Shown: positions 9,201 to 18,818, counted from the stretch's first letter. The stretch is 61,289 bases of DNA from Deltaproteobacteria bacterium (GCA_024639185.1 JAHEIW010000015.1:1-61289), one strand, 5' to 3'. Notes: generated by a model not told the origin, from the sequence alone. Numbers and translations: made by a program.

Positions 9201-10889
9201 CTAAGCGCTTACTGTGGCTTCTTCTGCCTCCGCCACATTTTCGTCTTCATCGATGTGCAGCTCGCGTCGCCGCTTGACATCCGGCCACAACCCTTCCGGT
9301 TTCAGCAGCATCATGGCGACCAGCGCAGCACCGTATACCAGCAGGCGGAATTCGGCAAATTCCCGCAGTAATTCGGGTAAACCAACCAGTGCAAAGGCCC
9401 CCACAATAACGCCGGGAATGCTGCCCATGCCGCCAACGATGATCAAACAGATGATATTGATGGAAACGATGACATTAAAGCTATGGGGATAAACCGAGCC
9501 GATTTTGGTGGCAAAAATGGCGCCGCTCAGGGCCGAAAAACCGGCGCCGGTGGCAAAGGCCATCAGTTTGGTGGCCACCAGGTTGATGCCCATGGCCTGG
9601 GCTACGTCCTCATCTTCACGTACCGCCATCCATGCTCTGCCCAGACGCGAGTCCCGCAGCCGCCATGAAATAAAGCCCACCAGCAAACAGCCGGCCAGAA
9701 TAAAATAATAGACCTGCTGCGGCGTGGTAAACGTGTAGCCGGCGATGCTGATATTGGGAATCTGGCCAATGCCCTGGGCGCCGCCGATCCAGGGGCGCAG
9801 CCAGTCGGAAAGAACCAGAATCCGAATAATTTCACCAAATCCCAGGGTAGCAATGGCCAAATAATCGCCGCGCATCTTGAGCACCGGTACGCCCAGAAGC
9901 ACACCGGAAAGAATGCCCGCAGCAATCACGAAGGGCAGGGCCGTCCAGAAATTCATACTGAAAAACCCCAGTTCGGGGGATGTCAAAATGGCGACCACGT
10001 AAGAGCCCACGGCAAAAAAGGCCACATAGCCCAGGTCCAGCAGGCCGGCAAACCCCACCACGATGTTAAGGCCCAGGCCCAGGAGCACATAGAGGCCCAC
10101 GATGGTCAAGACCTCGCTGAGAAAAAGGCCCAGGATTTTCGGCAGAACCAGTAGGATAAACGCAAGGACCAGCATGCTGGCAAGCTTTAAATTGCGCTGC
10201 TGCCCGGCGGGCAGCCCCTGCACTTTGGTTTTAACAGCGCTGCCTTTTTGGCCCCACACATAGACCAGAATTGCCACCACAACGAACAGCCCGATCGCAC
10301 CTTTAATGGACAGGCCGTTGGCGGCGAATAAAAACAGATTGATCTTGGCCAGCGGGCCCCAGAGGGCGATAACCGGCCGCAGCATATCCTGCAGCACACC
10401 GGCAATGACCACAGCGCTCAACGCTGTGATGATTGTCTTACGTATGCTTGGCGGGGCCAGAAATAGCAGGCCGGCAGCAAGCCCGCTCAAAAGGCCGCCC
10501 AGCAGCACCAGCGGAATGCCCTTGGGGCCGATGTAGAAGGTCAAAATTTGGTACAGCACCGGGGAGGCATTGATGAATACCATTCGCAGGTTGATGGTCT
10601 TGCCGATGGCGACCAGCAGTGCGACGCCGGCCGCCGTTATTACGGCGGTGAGAATGGCGCTGCCGACGGCTGTCGCAGCATGTTCGCGACCGGCTTTTTT
10701 CGCCGCCAGATAGCTGAGGAATATGGCGGTGAGCAAAAGCAACGTGTTGCCCATGGTCACGACCCTATAGATAATGTCGCGTTTGCTGAAAGACTCGACC
10801 ATGCCGATCAGAGAAAGCATCACCACCGTCAGGGCGCCGATCAGCCCGATGTTGACTGCATACCGCCAGGGAGATTGATCCTGATTCAT
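9201..10889 (-). CDS. livM: Branched-chain amino-acid-type ABC transporter permease LivM
   Basis: A 562-residue polytopic permease, longer than many LivM proteins because about 240 N-terminal residues form extra hydrophobic segments before the conserved core. The core includes the VGFAGLLDLGYVAFFAVGSY motif, the EAA-like region, and a C-terminal IPGVIVGAFALVGLPELLRE. A charged tail follows. It sits in the inner membrane with LivH to form the translocation path. The livH-livM gap is 82 bp; livM-livG is 9 bp. The N-terminal extension also occurs in other proteobacterial LivM proteins, so it is unlikely to be a start-site error; AGAAAGGATC lies about 12 bp upstream. Confidence 0.93.
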   Translation of the reverse strand: MNQDQSPWRYAVNIGLIGALTVVMLSLIGMVESFSKRDIIYRVVTMGNTLLLLTAIFLSYLAAKKAGREHAATAVGSAILTAVITAAGVALLVAIGKTINLRMVFINASPVLYQILTFYIGPKGIPLVLLGGLLSGLAAGLLFLAPPSIRKTIITALSAVVIAGVLQDMLRPVIALWGPLAKINLFLFAANGLSIKGAIGLFVVVAILVYVWGQKGSAVKTKVQGLPAGQQRNLKLASMLVLAFILLVLPKILGLFLSEVLTIVGLYVLLGLGLNIVVGFAGLLDLGYVAFFAVGSYVVAILTSPELGFFSMNFWTALPFVIAAGILSGVLLGVPVLKMRGDYLAIATLGFGEIIRILVLSDWLRPWIGGAQGIGQIPNISIAGYTFTTPQQVYYFILAGCLLVGFISWRLRDSRLGRAWMAVREDEDVAQAMGINLVATKLMAFATGAGFSALSGAIFATKIGSVYPHSFNVIVSINIICLIIVGGMGSIPGVIVGAFALVGLPELLREFAEFRLLVYGAALVAMMLLKPEGLWPDVKRRRELHIDEDENVAEAEEATVSA

Positions 10890-10971
10890 TTTACGCTAAC
10901 GATCCTTTCTAATATCTAGTTATTAACTGATTCTTGCACGATCTTATTTATTTACATGCAAAAATCAGTTG

Positions 10972-12033
10972 CTAAGCTTTTTTAACCGCCAGCCGTTCGC
11001 CCAGAATTCCGGTCGGGCGGAAAATTAGCACCATGACCAGCATGGTAAATGCAATCGCGTCTTTTAACTGATAGGGGGCCACGATACCCAGTCCGTCCAG
11101 AAACAAACTGGGGCCGACAGATTCGACCAGGCCAAGAAAAATGCCGCCCAGCATGGCGCCCGGGATGTTGCCGATGCCCCCTAAAACCGCCGCGGTAAAC
11201 GCCTTGATGCCCGGGATGAAGCCCATGAAAAAATGCACCTGTTTGAACATAATGGCATACAGCACCCCGGCTGCACCGGCGGCAGCACCTCCGACCACAA
11301 AGGTCATGGAAATCATTTTGTCCACATCGATGCCCATCAGCGCTGAGGCTTCTTTGTCTTCGGAGACCGACCGAATGGCTTTGCCGATACGGCTCTTCAT
11401 GACAAAGGAATACAGGGCGAACATCAGCACGATGGCGGCCACGATGACCACGGCCTGAAATTTGAGAATGCGAATGCCCCAAATAACCCAGTGGCCCTCG
11501 AGCATGGCGATGTCCGGGTAAGCCTGGAAGCTGGAACCGTAAAGCCCCCGAAACAGGTATTGCAGAAAAAAGGAGGCGCCAATGGCTGTGATCAGCGGGA
11601 TCAACCGCGGTGCGCCTCTGAGGGGTCGGTAGGCAATCCGTTCCAGAAAAAATGCAATCGTAACGGATACGGACATGGACACCAGAAAAATGGCGGCCAG
11701 ACAGGAAATCGGATTGGTATCCAGCCAGCCGGTGCGGTAAAACCAGGCGGCCACGAAATAGGCCGTATAGGGTCCGCTCATAAAAACTTCACCGTGGGCG
11801 AAGTTGATCATGCGCAGCACGCCGTAAACCATGGTGTAACCGGTGGCGATCAGTGCATACACACTGCCCTGGGCCAGGCCGAAGATGATAAAGTCGATCC
11901 AGTGTCTGGCAGTATAGGTTCCTTTGATCAGAGTGGCGATCGAGCCCCAGACGACCAGAAACAACAGCCCTCCGCCGATCAGCCACATGACCACGTCGGT
12001 GGGCGAAATTCGTTCACGAATTCTTTGAAACAT
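10972..12033 (-). CDS. livH: Branched-chain amino-acid-type ABC transporter permease LivH
   Basis: A 353-residue inner-membrane permease with about eight hydrophobic segments. Conserved LivH features are visible: GLAQGSVYALIATGYTMVYG near the N-terminus, RMINFAHGEVFM, and AFTAAVLGGIGNIPGAMLGG, which contacts the ATPases. An N-terminal extension of about 40 residues carries one extra transmembrane segment. The RBS AAGAGGGA precedes the ATG. It follows livK after about 214 bp that hold two strong hairpins, consistent with lower expression of the membrane genes than of the binding protein. Confidence 0.95.
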   Translation of the reverse strand: MFQRIRERISPTDVVMWLIGGGLLFLVVWGSIATLIKGTYTARHWIDFIIFGLAQGSVYALIATGYTMVYGVLRMINFAHGEVFMSGPYTAYFVAAWFYRTGWLDTNPISCLAAIFLVSMSVSVTIAFFLERIAYRPLRGAPRLIPLITAIGASFFLQYLFRGLYGSSFQAYPDIAMLEGHWVIWGIRILKFQAVVIVAAIVLMFALYSFVMKSRIGKAIRSVSEDKEASALMGIDVDKMISMTFVVGGAAAGAAGVLYAIMFKQVHFFMGFIPGIKAFTAAVLGGIGNIPGAMLGGIFLGLVESVGPSLFLDGLGIVAPYQLKDAIAFTMLVMVLIFRPTGILGERLAVKKA

Positions 12034-12163
12034 TGTTTTTGTCCCTCTTGGTCCTTGCGAGCCTGATGTTTGCCTTGGAATAAACTACGTTTCGCGCAGC
12101 AGGAGATATTGCGTCTTTTGAGGTGCGGCAAACGGGTGGGGAATACCCCCATTTTGCGGGTCG

Positions 12164-12190
12164 AGCCGGGTATCTTGTGAATACCCGGCT
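12164..12190 (-). terminator. Hairpin between livK and livH (distal)
   Basis: A perfect 10-bp inverted repeat, agccgggtat / atacccggct, with a 7-nt loop. No U tract is obvious on the transcribed strand, so it may stabilise the livK message or attenuate rather than terminate. Confidence 0.6.
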
Positions 12191-12207
12191 CTGATTATAC
12201 ATCAAGA

Positions 12208-12237
12208 AGAAGCCGGCATCCGAAGAGGCCGGCTTCT
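12208..12237 (-). terminator. Hairpin between livK and livH (proximal), partial terminator
   Basis: A perfect 10-bp stem agaagccggc / gccggcttct with a 10-nt loop, ten bases after the livK stop. On the minus strand it is followed by a moderately U-rich stretch. This arrangement (abundant binding protein, leaky terminator, then permease genes) is common in binding-protein ABC operons. Confidence 0.65.
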
Positions 12238-12247
12238 ACGATTCACA

Positions 12248-13468
12248 TTAATAAGGCTTCCAGTACGGTTTGGTCGGCATCGCGCCTTGCTTGACGTTTT
12301 CCGCTGCGGTTTGATAGATCGCGATTTTCGGATCAGCGCAGTCGCCGTATTGGTCACAGGTAATCGTGCCGGTCAGCCCCTGCATCGTTGAAGTGGCCAA
12401 CAGTGCATCGCGCAGCGCCTTGCGGCCGATGTGCAGATTGCCGCCTTCTTTGACGGCCACTTTGTCGATGGCTTTAAGAATCATCATGGTGGCGTCATAG
12501 GCATGGCCATGGAACGGCGCAATGGGTTTTTCGCCGTATTTTTTCATATGTTTGGCCAAAAATGCCTGATATCCGCCAGCAAAAGCCCCAAAGTCCGGGC
12601 TGGAATGATACATGCCCACGGCTGCCATGCCGGCCGCTTTATAGAAGTCCGGCGAAAACATGCCGTCGGCGCCCATCATCGTGGTCTTTTCCAGACCGGA
12701 GATTTCCTTTGACTGACGGGTAATAAATCCACCTTCCGCGATAAAAATCGGATAGTAGATGATATCCGGTTTGGCGGTGGCGATTTTGGTCAGTACCGGG
12801 CGCATGTCGGTATCGTTGGGTGAGACGGCTTCCATGGAGGTGACCTTGCCGCCCAGTTCTTTAAACCTTTTGGCAAACACCTGGGCCAGCTGTTCGGCGT
12901 AGACGCTGCCGTCATGGATGGTGGCCGCTGATTTGAGACCTTTCTCCCTGAAGGCAAATTCAGCAGCGATCGCACCCTGCACCTTGTCGTTGTGGCAGGT
13001 GCGCGCATAGCCGCCGTAGCCATCACCGCGTTCGGGATCGGTCAAAAACGGAGCCGTGTTTGAGGGCGATACGGTCGGAATGCCGGCTTTCCACAGAATG
13101 GGGACGCCGGGTTTGGCTGCACTTGAGCAGGTGGAGCCGATGGCCGCAACGATAGTCGGGTCGGCCGCCAGTCGGGTGGCCGCTGCCTGGCCGCCTTCGG
13201 CACTACAGGCGGCATCCTGACCGGAAATCTTGAGCGGGAAGCCTTTGATGGAACCACCGAAATCATCGACGGCAATTTCAATACCGCGCACCACATCGGT
13301 GCCCAGGGATGTGTTTGGACCTGAAATGACAACCCAATAGGCAATGTGGACGGGCTCTCCGGGGCCCAATTTGACGACCCCGATTGGATCTTTGACTTCC
13401 GCTTGAATACTAAAAGCGAACGCAATTACAAATACACATGTTAAAATCATAATTAGCTTGCGGTTCAT
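12248..13468 (-). CDS. livK: Periplasmic amino-acid-binding protein LivK type
   Basis: A 406-residue type I periplasmic binding protein. The signal peptide MNRKLIMILTCVFVIAFAFS ends near SIQA. The mature protein shows GPNTSLGTDVVRGIEIAVDD, typical of the Leu/Ile/Val/amide-binding family, and GSTCSSAAKPGVPILWKAGI. The true substrate may be another amino acid, amide or short carboxylate. The ATG at 13468 is preferred over a TTG two codons earlier because GAAAGGAGATTGCAA precedes it. It is the first gene of the liv operon, driven by a likely sigma70 promoter about 120-150 bp upstream. Confidence 0.93.
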   Translation of the reverse strand: MNRKLIMILTCVFVIAFAFSIQAEVKDPIGVVKLGPGEPVHIAYWVVISGPNTSLGTDVVRGIEIAVDDFGGSIKGFPLKISGQDAACSAEGGQAAATRLAADPTIVAAIGSTCSSAAKPGVPILWKAGIPTVSPSNTAPFLTDPERGDGYGGYARTCHNDKVQGAIAAEFAFREKGLKSAATIHDGSVYAEQLAQVFAKRFKELGGKVTSMEAVSPNDTDMRPVLTKIATAKPDIIYYPIFIAEGGFITRQSKEISGLEKTTMMGADGMFSPDFYKAAGMAAVGMYHSSPDFGAFAGGYQAFLAKHMKKYGEKPIAPFHGHAYDATMMILKAIDKVAVKEGGNLHIGRKALRDALLATSTMQGLTGTITCDQYGDCADPKIAIYQTAAENVKQGAMPTKPYWKPY

Positions 13469-13589
13469 TTGCAATCTCCTTTCATTATAATTAACGCTTG
13501 ATACGTTGAGAGTTCTTGTTCAACTGTAACACGATGAATGGACTACATCACCTCCTTTCAGCATAGGAACGGATGTCTAAAACCATTAT

Positions 13590-13618
13590 GCTATAATCTC
13601 AATGGCTTAAAATGTCAA
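13590..13618 (-). promoter_or_regulatory. Likely sigma70 promoter of the liv operon
   Basis: On the minus strand, TTGACA (13618-13613) is separated by exactly 17 bp from TATAGC (13595-13590), upstream of livK. The implied leader of about 115 nt contains an orphan GAAAGGAGGTGATG at about 13537-13551, immediately followed by TAG. Confidence 0.5.
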
Positions 13619-13764
13619 ACAATCCTTACCGATTTTTATGATCGATCTGTCAACGTACTGAAAACAATACTAAATAATATTTAGTTGGTGATTCTGTCTC
13701 AAAAGGTTTGGCGCTTATTTAAACAACATTTGAGAATTAGTCAAGAGCTAATGTTCATAAATTG

Positions 13765-14937
13765 TTAAACCAGCTCACTTTCGCTCAATGACCGATTATC
13801 AAGTATGCGCTGCGGGGTAAAAATGGAAAGGTCCATTGATAGCGGCTTTTCCAGAATCAGTTCGCTCAAATAGCGACCCACCGCGGGTCCCTGCTGCAGG
13901 CCGTGTCCGGAAAAACCGTTTGCCATGTAATATCCGTTGAGCTGCGGCCATTGACCCAGAATGGCGTTGCCGTCCAGAGTATTGACCGCATAAAGCCCGG
14001 CCCAGCCGCGCACGACTTTAAGCGTATCGAATTTGGGTACAAATTGAGCAAGTTCAGGCCAAAATTCATTTATAAATCGCTGCTCATCCCAGCTGAAAGA
14101 GAATCCGATCGGATCGTCTTCCATGGATTTTCCCAGCAGGATCAATCCGCCTGTTTCAGAACGAAAATAAAGCCCCGAAGGCAATATGGTCAGGGGCAAC
14201 GGTTTTTCATATTTAAAGGCTGTGTCGAGCACGAATACCTGGCGCTTGACCGGGATAACGGGAATGTCAATGCCGGCTGTTTTGGCCAAATCGGCTGCCC
14301 AGGCTCCGGCGCAGTTGATCACAAGGGCTGCCGCCAGCGATCCCTGATCTGCCAGTTGCACTCCGGTGACCCCTTTTTTGGATGTCTTAATAGAGACGAC
14401 TTCATCTTTGAAAAAGTTGACACCCAGTGAGCGCGATTTGGTCCTGTAGGCCATCAAAACCGCGTAAGCATCGAAATAGCCGTCATCCGGACCAAAGGTT
14501 CCGCCGACAAAAGGTTGCGGTTCATACAGTGGATAATGTTCCTTAATCTGTTGATTTGACCACCATTCAACCCGGCAACCGAGTTGCGTTTGCATGTGCA
14601 GCGCCCGCCGGGCGGCTTCCTCGGCCTCGGCTGCCACCAGAAAAAGATTGCCTTCCTGTCGAAAGTAGATTCTGGGCGATTCACCATTTACAACCATATC
14701 CTCTTCAAAGGATTTTAGAATACCGATGGTGTATCTGGAGATCTCAACGTTTTCTTTCAAACTGAACTGGGTGCGGACATTGGCCATCGAAAGGGTGGTT
14801 GAAGCCTGCGCATAAGTCGGATCACGCTCAACCACGGCAATTTTCAGCGTTGGATCGGCGGAAATCAGGCAATAAGCTGTGGCACAACCCATAATGCCGC
14901 CACCCGCTATGATGATGTCGTAGGTTTTATGGGTCAT
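13765..14937 (-). CDS. FAD-dependent DAO-family oxidoreductase
   Basis: A 390-residue flavoprotein of the D-amino-acid oxidase / sarcosine-glycine oxidase superfamily. The dinucleotide-binding motif IIIAGGGIMGCATAY occupies the N-terminus and VVERDPTYAQASTTLS covers the substrate-domain entry. VINCAGAWAADLA and the C-terminal ANGFSGHGLQQGPAVG complete the FAD site. It would oxidise an amine or amino acid to an imine; the substrate is unknown. It lies upstream of the liv transporter on the same strand and next to an ornithine-cyclodeaminase-like gene, which suggests work on imported amino acids or N-methylated derivatives (inference). A GAGGATG sequence precedes the ATG. Confidence 0.88.
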   Translation of the reverse strand: MTHKTYDIIIAGGGIMGCATAYCLISADPTLKIAVVERDPTYAQASTTLSMANVRTQFSLKENVEISRYTIGILKSFEEDMVVNGESPRIYFRQEGNLFLVAAEAEEAARRALHMQTQLGCRVEWWSNQQIKEHYPLYEPQPFVGGTFGPDDGYFDAYAVLMAYRTKSRSLGVNFFKDEVVSIKTSKKGVTGVQLADQGSLAAALVINCAGAWAADLAKTAGIDIPVIPVKRQVFVLDTAFKYEKPLPLTILPSGLYFRSETGGLILLGKSMEDDPIGFSFSWDEQRFINEFWPELAQFVPKFDTLKVVRGWAGLYAVNTLDGNAILGQWPQLNGYYMANGFSGHGLQQGPAVGRYLSELILEKPLSMDLSIFTPQRILDNRSLSESELV

Positions 14938-15000
14938 TATCTTTACATCCTCATTAAAAGCGCATTTATTCTGTATAAATAGGTTTCAGGTGTCAGTTAC

Positions 15001-15083
15001 AGGGTTCAAAGATTCTGCGTTCAAAGGTTCAGAGGTTCAAAAATTCGCAACCCTGAACGCAGAACCCTGAACCTTTGAACCTT
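15001..15083. repeat. GGTTCA repeat forming an inverted repeat, anchored at a stop codon
   Basis: Units of GGTTCAAAGG on the left and ccctgaacctttgaacctt on the right form an imperfect hairpin. The right end overlaps the TAA (15082-15084) of the minus-strand cyclodeaminase-like gene. It separates that gene from the oxidase gene and may affect transcript ends. Confidence 0.75.
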
Positions 15084-16059
15084 AGAGCGGCAGCCAAGTG
15101 CCTATTTTTCGCTTTACTGCACGCTGGTATAGCAGCGGCGCAACCGCCATATCATCTATAGCCAGGCCCAGATTGGCGGTCATGGTACGTTCCCCGGCTG
15201 CCTGACGCCCGGGTTCCTGGCCGCTTGCCAGCTCACCCAGATCGGCGTGGATGTCCGGAATATTTTGAAAATACCCCATTTGCTGATAGAGACGCAGCTG
15301 GGCGGTGTCATCCGTACAGAATTTGGTCACCTGCGCCATGGCGGCCGGGTGCCAGTAGGAATCATAATCCACCAGTGAGGCAAAAGCGCCCTCGTCCAGC
15401 CAGCCGGCCTTGATTGTGGCATGCGGTGTTCTTAAAATCGGCCCGGCGGTAACCACGATATCGCAGCCGCTGACAGCGTCCCTGGGTGTTGCTACCGGTA
15501 CAACTTCAAGATTCAACCGGGAGCGGGTATCTTGCGTATACGCCTCAAGTGTGTCCGTATCCACATCGTAAGCCCGTACGGTTGTTAACGGAAACAGCAC
15601 CTTCAAGGCTTCCACATTACTGCGCCCCTGCACACCGCAACCCAGCACACCCACAACCGATGATTCCGGACGTGCCAGATAGCTGGCGGCCACGGCAGTG
15701 GCTGCTCCGGTGCGCATGGCCGTTATCCAGACACAGTCCATTACAGCCAGCGGCAGACCCGTATCGACATCGTTGAAAATCAGCAAGCCGGTGACGTAAG
15801 GTATACCCTTTTTGGGGTTTCGCGGGAATCCGGCCACCCATTTAATACCGGCCGATTTTAGATCTGAAATGTAGGCCGGCATGGCGTGGATGAAATTGTC
15901 GTCCCCACCGGGATGGATTCCCGGTTTGGGCGGCATTTCGGTGCGGCCTTCACCCTTGGCGCGAAAAGTGACTTTCAATGATTCAATGATTTCGGCCATT
16001 GTAACGCCAATGGCTTCCACATCTGCCCTAGACAGGTAAAGCAACTTATTTTTCGGCAT
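15082..16059 (-). CDS. Ornithine cyclodeaminase / mu-crystallin family protein
   Basis: A 325-residue NAD(P)-dependent enzyme of the OCD/mu-crystallin family. KWVAGFPRNPKKG and the substrate-binding region CVWITAMRTGAATAVAASYL are visible, followed by the Rossmann motif VVGVLGCGVQGRSNVEAL and a C-terminal LGLAIDDMAVA. Family members include ornithine cyclodeaminase, alanine dehydrogenase, ketimine reductase and tauropine-type enzymes; the sequence does not fix which. Two adjacent ATGs occur; 16059 is chosen because GGAGG lies 4 nt upstream, rather than the longer 16101 start. It sits beside an amine-oxidising flavoprotein and the liv transporter. Confidence 0.88.
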   Translation of the reverse strand: MPKNKLLYLSRADVEAIGVTMAEIIESLKVTFRAKGEGRTEMPPKPGIHPGGDDNFIHAMPAYISDLKSAGIKWVAGFPRNPKKGIPYVTGLLIFNDVDTGLPLAVMDCVWITAMRTGAATAVAASYLARPESSVVGVLGCGVQGRSNVEALKVLFPLTTVRAYDVDTDTLEAYTQDTRSRLNLEVVPVATPRDAVSGCDIVVTAGPILRTPHATIKAGWLDEGAFASLVDYDSYWHPAAMAQVTKFCTDDTAQLRLYQQMGYFQNIPDIHADLGELASGQEPGRQAAGERTMTANLGLAIDDMAVAPLLYQRAVKRKIGTWLPL

Positions 16060-16363
16060 CATACCTCCGACTTGCTTATTTGGGTGCGCGTCCGTGTGCA
16101 TAGCGTTTTACGGCCCCTGCCGCTATTCTCATCCAGCCGACAAAGATACATGCATCAGGGTTCTGGTATAGCGACAGATCGATTTGGCTGTCAAGAAATT
16201 ATAGTCGCTCTGGTCAAAGGCCACCGATCCGCACGCCTGTATTGTGCCAGCACACTGCTGATATCGAAAGACAACCTCAAGCGGTATAAATTTGCTGAAT
16301 TTCCATCCATGTGTCCAGACGGCTGCGCTTTTCTGTACTCGATAATGGAATTTAGGAAGGAAT

Positions 16364-16873
16364 TTAGTGCAGGCTTTTGATGCGGTTCATGCGGCTGGTA
16401 ATTTCAGTTATGCGAATGCCGTATTTTTTATTCTGCACAACAACTTTTCCTCTGGCAATTAACTTATCGTTTGCCAGGATGTCGACCGGTTCACCTTCGA
16501 GCCTGGAAAGACTGACTGTTGAGCCGGGCGAGAGCTCGAGCAGTTCCTGAATCCGAACCCGGTTACGCCCCAGTTCAACGGTTATTTCCAGGGGAATATC
16601 CAGCAATAAATTCAGATCAAAGTCTTCAACAGCCTGGATTTCATCAGCACCATTCGGGTCGGCGGCAACAGTTTCAGCGGCTGATTCCAGCGCTGCATCC
16701 TGTTGAGCGGCTGATTCCTCTGCCATACGCTTTTCGGCGCTATTTTCGGTTTCATCAGCAGGAGCGGCCGCAGGTTCAGCAGACGCCTCGCCTTGCGGGA
16801 TTTTTTCTTTAGCTTGATCTGTGGCCTGTTCGTCGGTTTGTTGTTGCGTGTCTTTGGGGTTTTCGTCGGTCAT
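16364..16873 (-). CDS. fliN: Flagellar motor switch protein FliN (SpoA domain)
   Basis: A 169-residue protein with an acidic, Ala/Glu/Gln-rich N-terminal half (residues 1 to about 85) and a C-terminal SpoA domain: LLLDIPLEITVELGRNRVRI, LLELSPGSTVSLSRLEGEPV, ILANDKLIARGKVVV, IRITEI. This is the FliN consensus; FliN forms the C-ring base with FliM. Start 16873 (MTDENPKD) is chosen because AAGGAC precedes it and the upstream frame has biased, non-coding composition. It is isolated from any flagellar operon in this window, so it may be a second copy or part of a split flagellar set. Confidence 0.88.
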   Translation of the reverse strand: MTDENPKDTQQQTDEQATDQAKEKIPQGEASAEPAAAPADETENSAEKRMAEESAAQQDAALESAAETVAADPNGADEIQAVEDFDLNLLLDIPLEITVELGRNRVRIQELLELSPGSTVSLSRLEGEPVDILANDKLIARGKVVVQNKKYGIRITEITSRMNRIKSLH

Positions 16874-16975
16874 TCGTTTTTGTCCTTGGTATGTTTCTTT
16901 ACCTGCGCCATATGCGTGGTAACCCTTGAAATCTGCGTCAATACATATGTTATTATAATCAAGCGAAAACCTCAA

Positions 16976-17341
16976 TATATTTTACTACGATTCCGGAGCC
17001 CAACCCGTTCCAGGGTTTTCAGGGAAAATCAATAAACGGGGGGTCCTGTTTGCCACGCCAGGCGGTGGTCTCCAGCCGGGGAAACGAAACGATACGATTC
17101 ACGGCGGATTAATAGCATCTCCGAACATATCGCTCATAGCTCACAGCTTGTAGCTGCTAACGGTGACTATGGGCTATCAGTACTTTTTAGGACGCAGATT
17201 TTCGCAGATAAACACAGATTTTTTATGTAGATTAATTTTTCTATCTGTGAACATCTGTGTTGATCTGTGTCCCAAATTCTTTACATTCAAGCTAAGACGT
17301 ATGCTCTTTCAGCTAAAAACTAATGTTGATTTCCAGCGTTA
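16976..17341. repeat. Intergenic region with a 'cacagatt' inverted repeat at 17189-17273
   Basis: No gene. At 17189-17273 the stretches gacgcagattttcgcagata and atctgtgttgatctgtgtcc form a long imperfect inverted repeat around an AT-rich centre. Inverted repeats of this ATCTGTG type are frequent between genes in sulfate reducers and many other bacteria (general knowledge); their function is unknown. Confidence 0.65.
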
Positions 17342-17635
17342 TCAGGGTTTGATTTTTTCCTGGACGTCGCCGCGTTCATTTAGCAAATAGATCAAAAAAC
17401 CGCCGGCCGCGGCGTCCTTTAATAATTCCTCACGTAAAATGGCCTGCACTTCATATTTGTGTCCCGGCTGGCGCGTCAGACTCAAAAGGCCTTGCTGGGC
17501 GGCTTCCTTGTCGCCAAAAACAGGAATAAAAGAGATGTCCTCCTGTTCATCGTGCTGACCCAGAAACTGCTCATCGCCGCCGGGGTCCTGAACCACCACC
17601 CACACCCACTGATCGTCATCTTTCCTATTTTGCAT
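17342..17635 (-). CDS. Conserved small soluble protein, function unknown
   Basis: A 97-residue protein beginning MQNRKDDDQWVWVVVQDPGG and continuing with an acidic DEQEDISFIPVF stretch and an Ala/Leu helix. The strand-helix pattern resembles small SseB- or DUF-type domains, but I do not recognise the family. RBS AAGGAGCAGAC precedes the ATG. No signal peptide or membrane segment. It stands alone between repeat DNA and ansA. Confidence 0.65.
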   Translation of the reverse strand: MQNRKDDDQWVWVVVQDPGGDEQFLGQHDEQEDISFIPVFGDKEAAQQGLLSLTRQPGHKYEVQAILREELLKDAAAGGFLIYLLNERGDVQEKIKP

Positions 17636-17801
17636 GTCTGCTCCTTAAGGCTGGAAAACTTAATATTGAGCTTGAAAAAAGATTTATCCAAAAATTAAAA
17701 GCGATACCATAGTAATTTGTGCGCTTGATAATTTCGATTTTGGAATAACTGCTTTGCGTCTTTGCGGCTTTGCGTGAGGTCATATCACATTGTCGCCGTC
17801 A

Positions 17802-18818
17802 TCATGGCCGCGTTAACTCACCCGTCAAATCGGTTTGCATCATTTTTTTCATTTTTGCAACCGACCATTTCTGGCTGAGCAAAAAAGACAACTTTGCCAG
17901 AGCCGCTTCGGGTGTCATATCGAAACCACTGATGACGCCGGCTTTTGCCAGCGAAGTGCCCGTGGCATAATCTTCCATATTAACCGTACCTTTCAGGCAC
18001 TGGGTGCAGTTGACGATGATCACCCCGCGGTCAGTGGCGGCTTTCAATGTCGCCAGCAGTTCCCGGTCTGCGGGCGCATTGCCGATTCCGTAAGTTTCCA
18101 GGATTAAGCCCCGAATGGGCGGCTTCAGAAAATTTTTAACAATATCGACTGAAATGCCTGGAAATAGCCTCAAGCCGGCTACGCGGGATTCACTCAATGC
18201 CGTTACTTTCAGGGTCTTGCGGGTTTTTGGGGGGGGGTGAACCAGATCCCAGTTTATTTTGATCTCAATGCCAACAGTGCCCAGTGGCGGAAAATTGGGT
18301 GACTCAAAGGCATCCAGGCTGTCCGCATCGACTTTTACCGCCCGGTTGCCGCGCAGCAGTTTGTCACCAAAACACAGGCAGACTTCAGGAATTTTAAAAT
18401 TGGCCGCAATGAGCAGCGCCGTAATCAAATTGTCCCGGGCGTCATTGCGGACGCGGCACAGCGGAATTTGGGCGCCGGTGATGACCACCGGTTTTCGCAG
18501 CCCCTGCAACATAAATGGCAAAGCAGAAGCCGTATAAGCCATGGTGTCGGTGCCGTGCAGGACGACAAAACCGTCGAACGCCTTGTGGCGGCTGGATATG
18601 TCATTGGCTATTTTGAGCCAGTCTGCGGGTGTCATATTAGAGGAATCCAGCAGCGGTTCGTACTCTCCAATCCGGTATTCCGGCAGCAAATCGCTTTTGA
18701 GCTCCGGCAAATTGTTCATGAGTTCTTCGAGGTAACCGGCAGCCGGCACAAAACCATCTGCCGTGCGTTTCATGCCGATGGTCCCTCCGGTATAGGCGAT
18801 ATAGACTTTTTTGCGCAT
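17802..18818 (-). CDS. ansA: Type I L-asparaginase
   Basis: A 338-residue cytoplasmic asparaginase. The first catalytic Thr lies in YIAYTGGTIGMKRT, the second in VVLHGTDTMAYTASAL, and the Lys partner region in ALLIAANFKIPEVCLCFGDK. The Ala/Gly-rich C-terminal domain shows IVNCTQCLKGTV. There is no signal peptide, consistent with the cytoplasmic type I enzyme that hydrolyses asparagine to aspartate and ammonia. The ATG at 18818 is preferred to a GTG two codons upstream because AAGAGGTGTTT precedes it. It appears monocistronic. Confidence 0.92.
   Translation of the reverse strand: MRKKVYIAYTGGTIGMKRTADGFVPAAGYLEELMNNLPELKSDLLPEYRIGEYEPLLDSSNMTPADWLKIANDISSRHKAFDGFVVLHGTDTMAYTASALPFMLQGLRKPVVITGAQIPLCRVRNDARDNLITALLIAANFKIPEVCLCFGDKLLRGNRAVKVDADSLDAFESPNFPPLGTVGIEIKINWDLVHPPPKTRKTLKVTALSESRVAGLRLFPGISVDIVKNFLKPPIRGLILETYGIGNAPADRELLATLKAATDRGVIIVNCTQCLKGTVNMEDYATGTSLAKAGVISGFDMTPEAALAKLSFLLSQKWSVAKMKKMMQTDLTGELTRP

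Noticed and set aside
13537-13551. Perfect Shine-Dalgarno followed by ATG in the livK leader
   Set aside because: The ATG overlaps the SD too closely and is followed at once by TAG; no leader peptide is supported.
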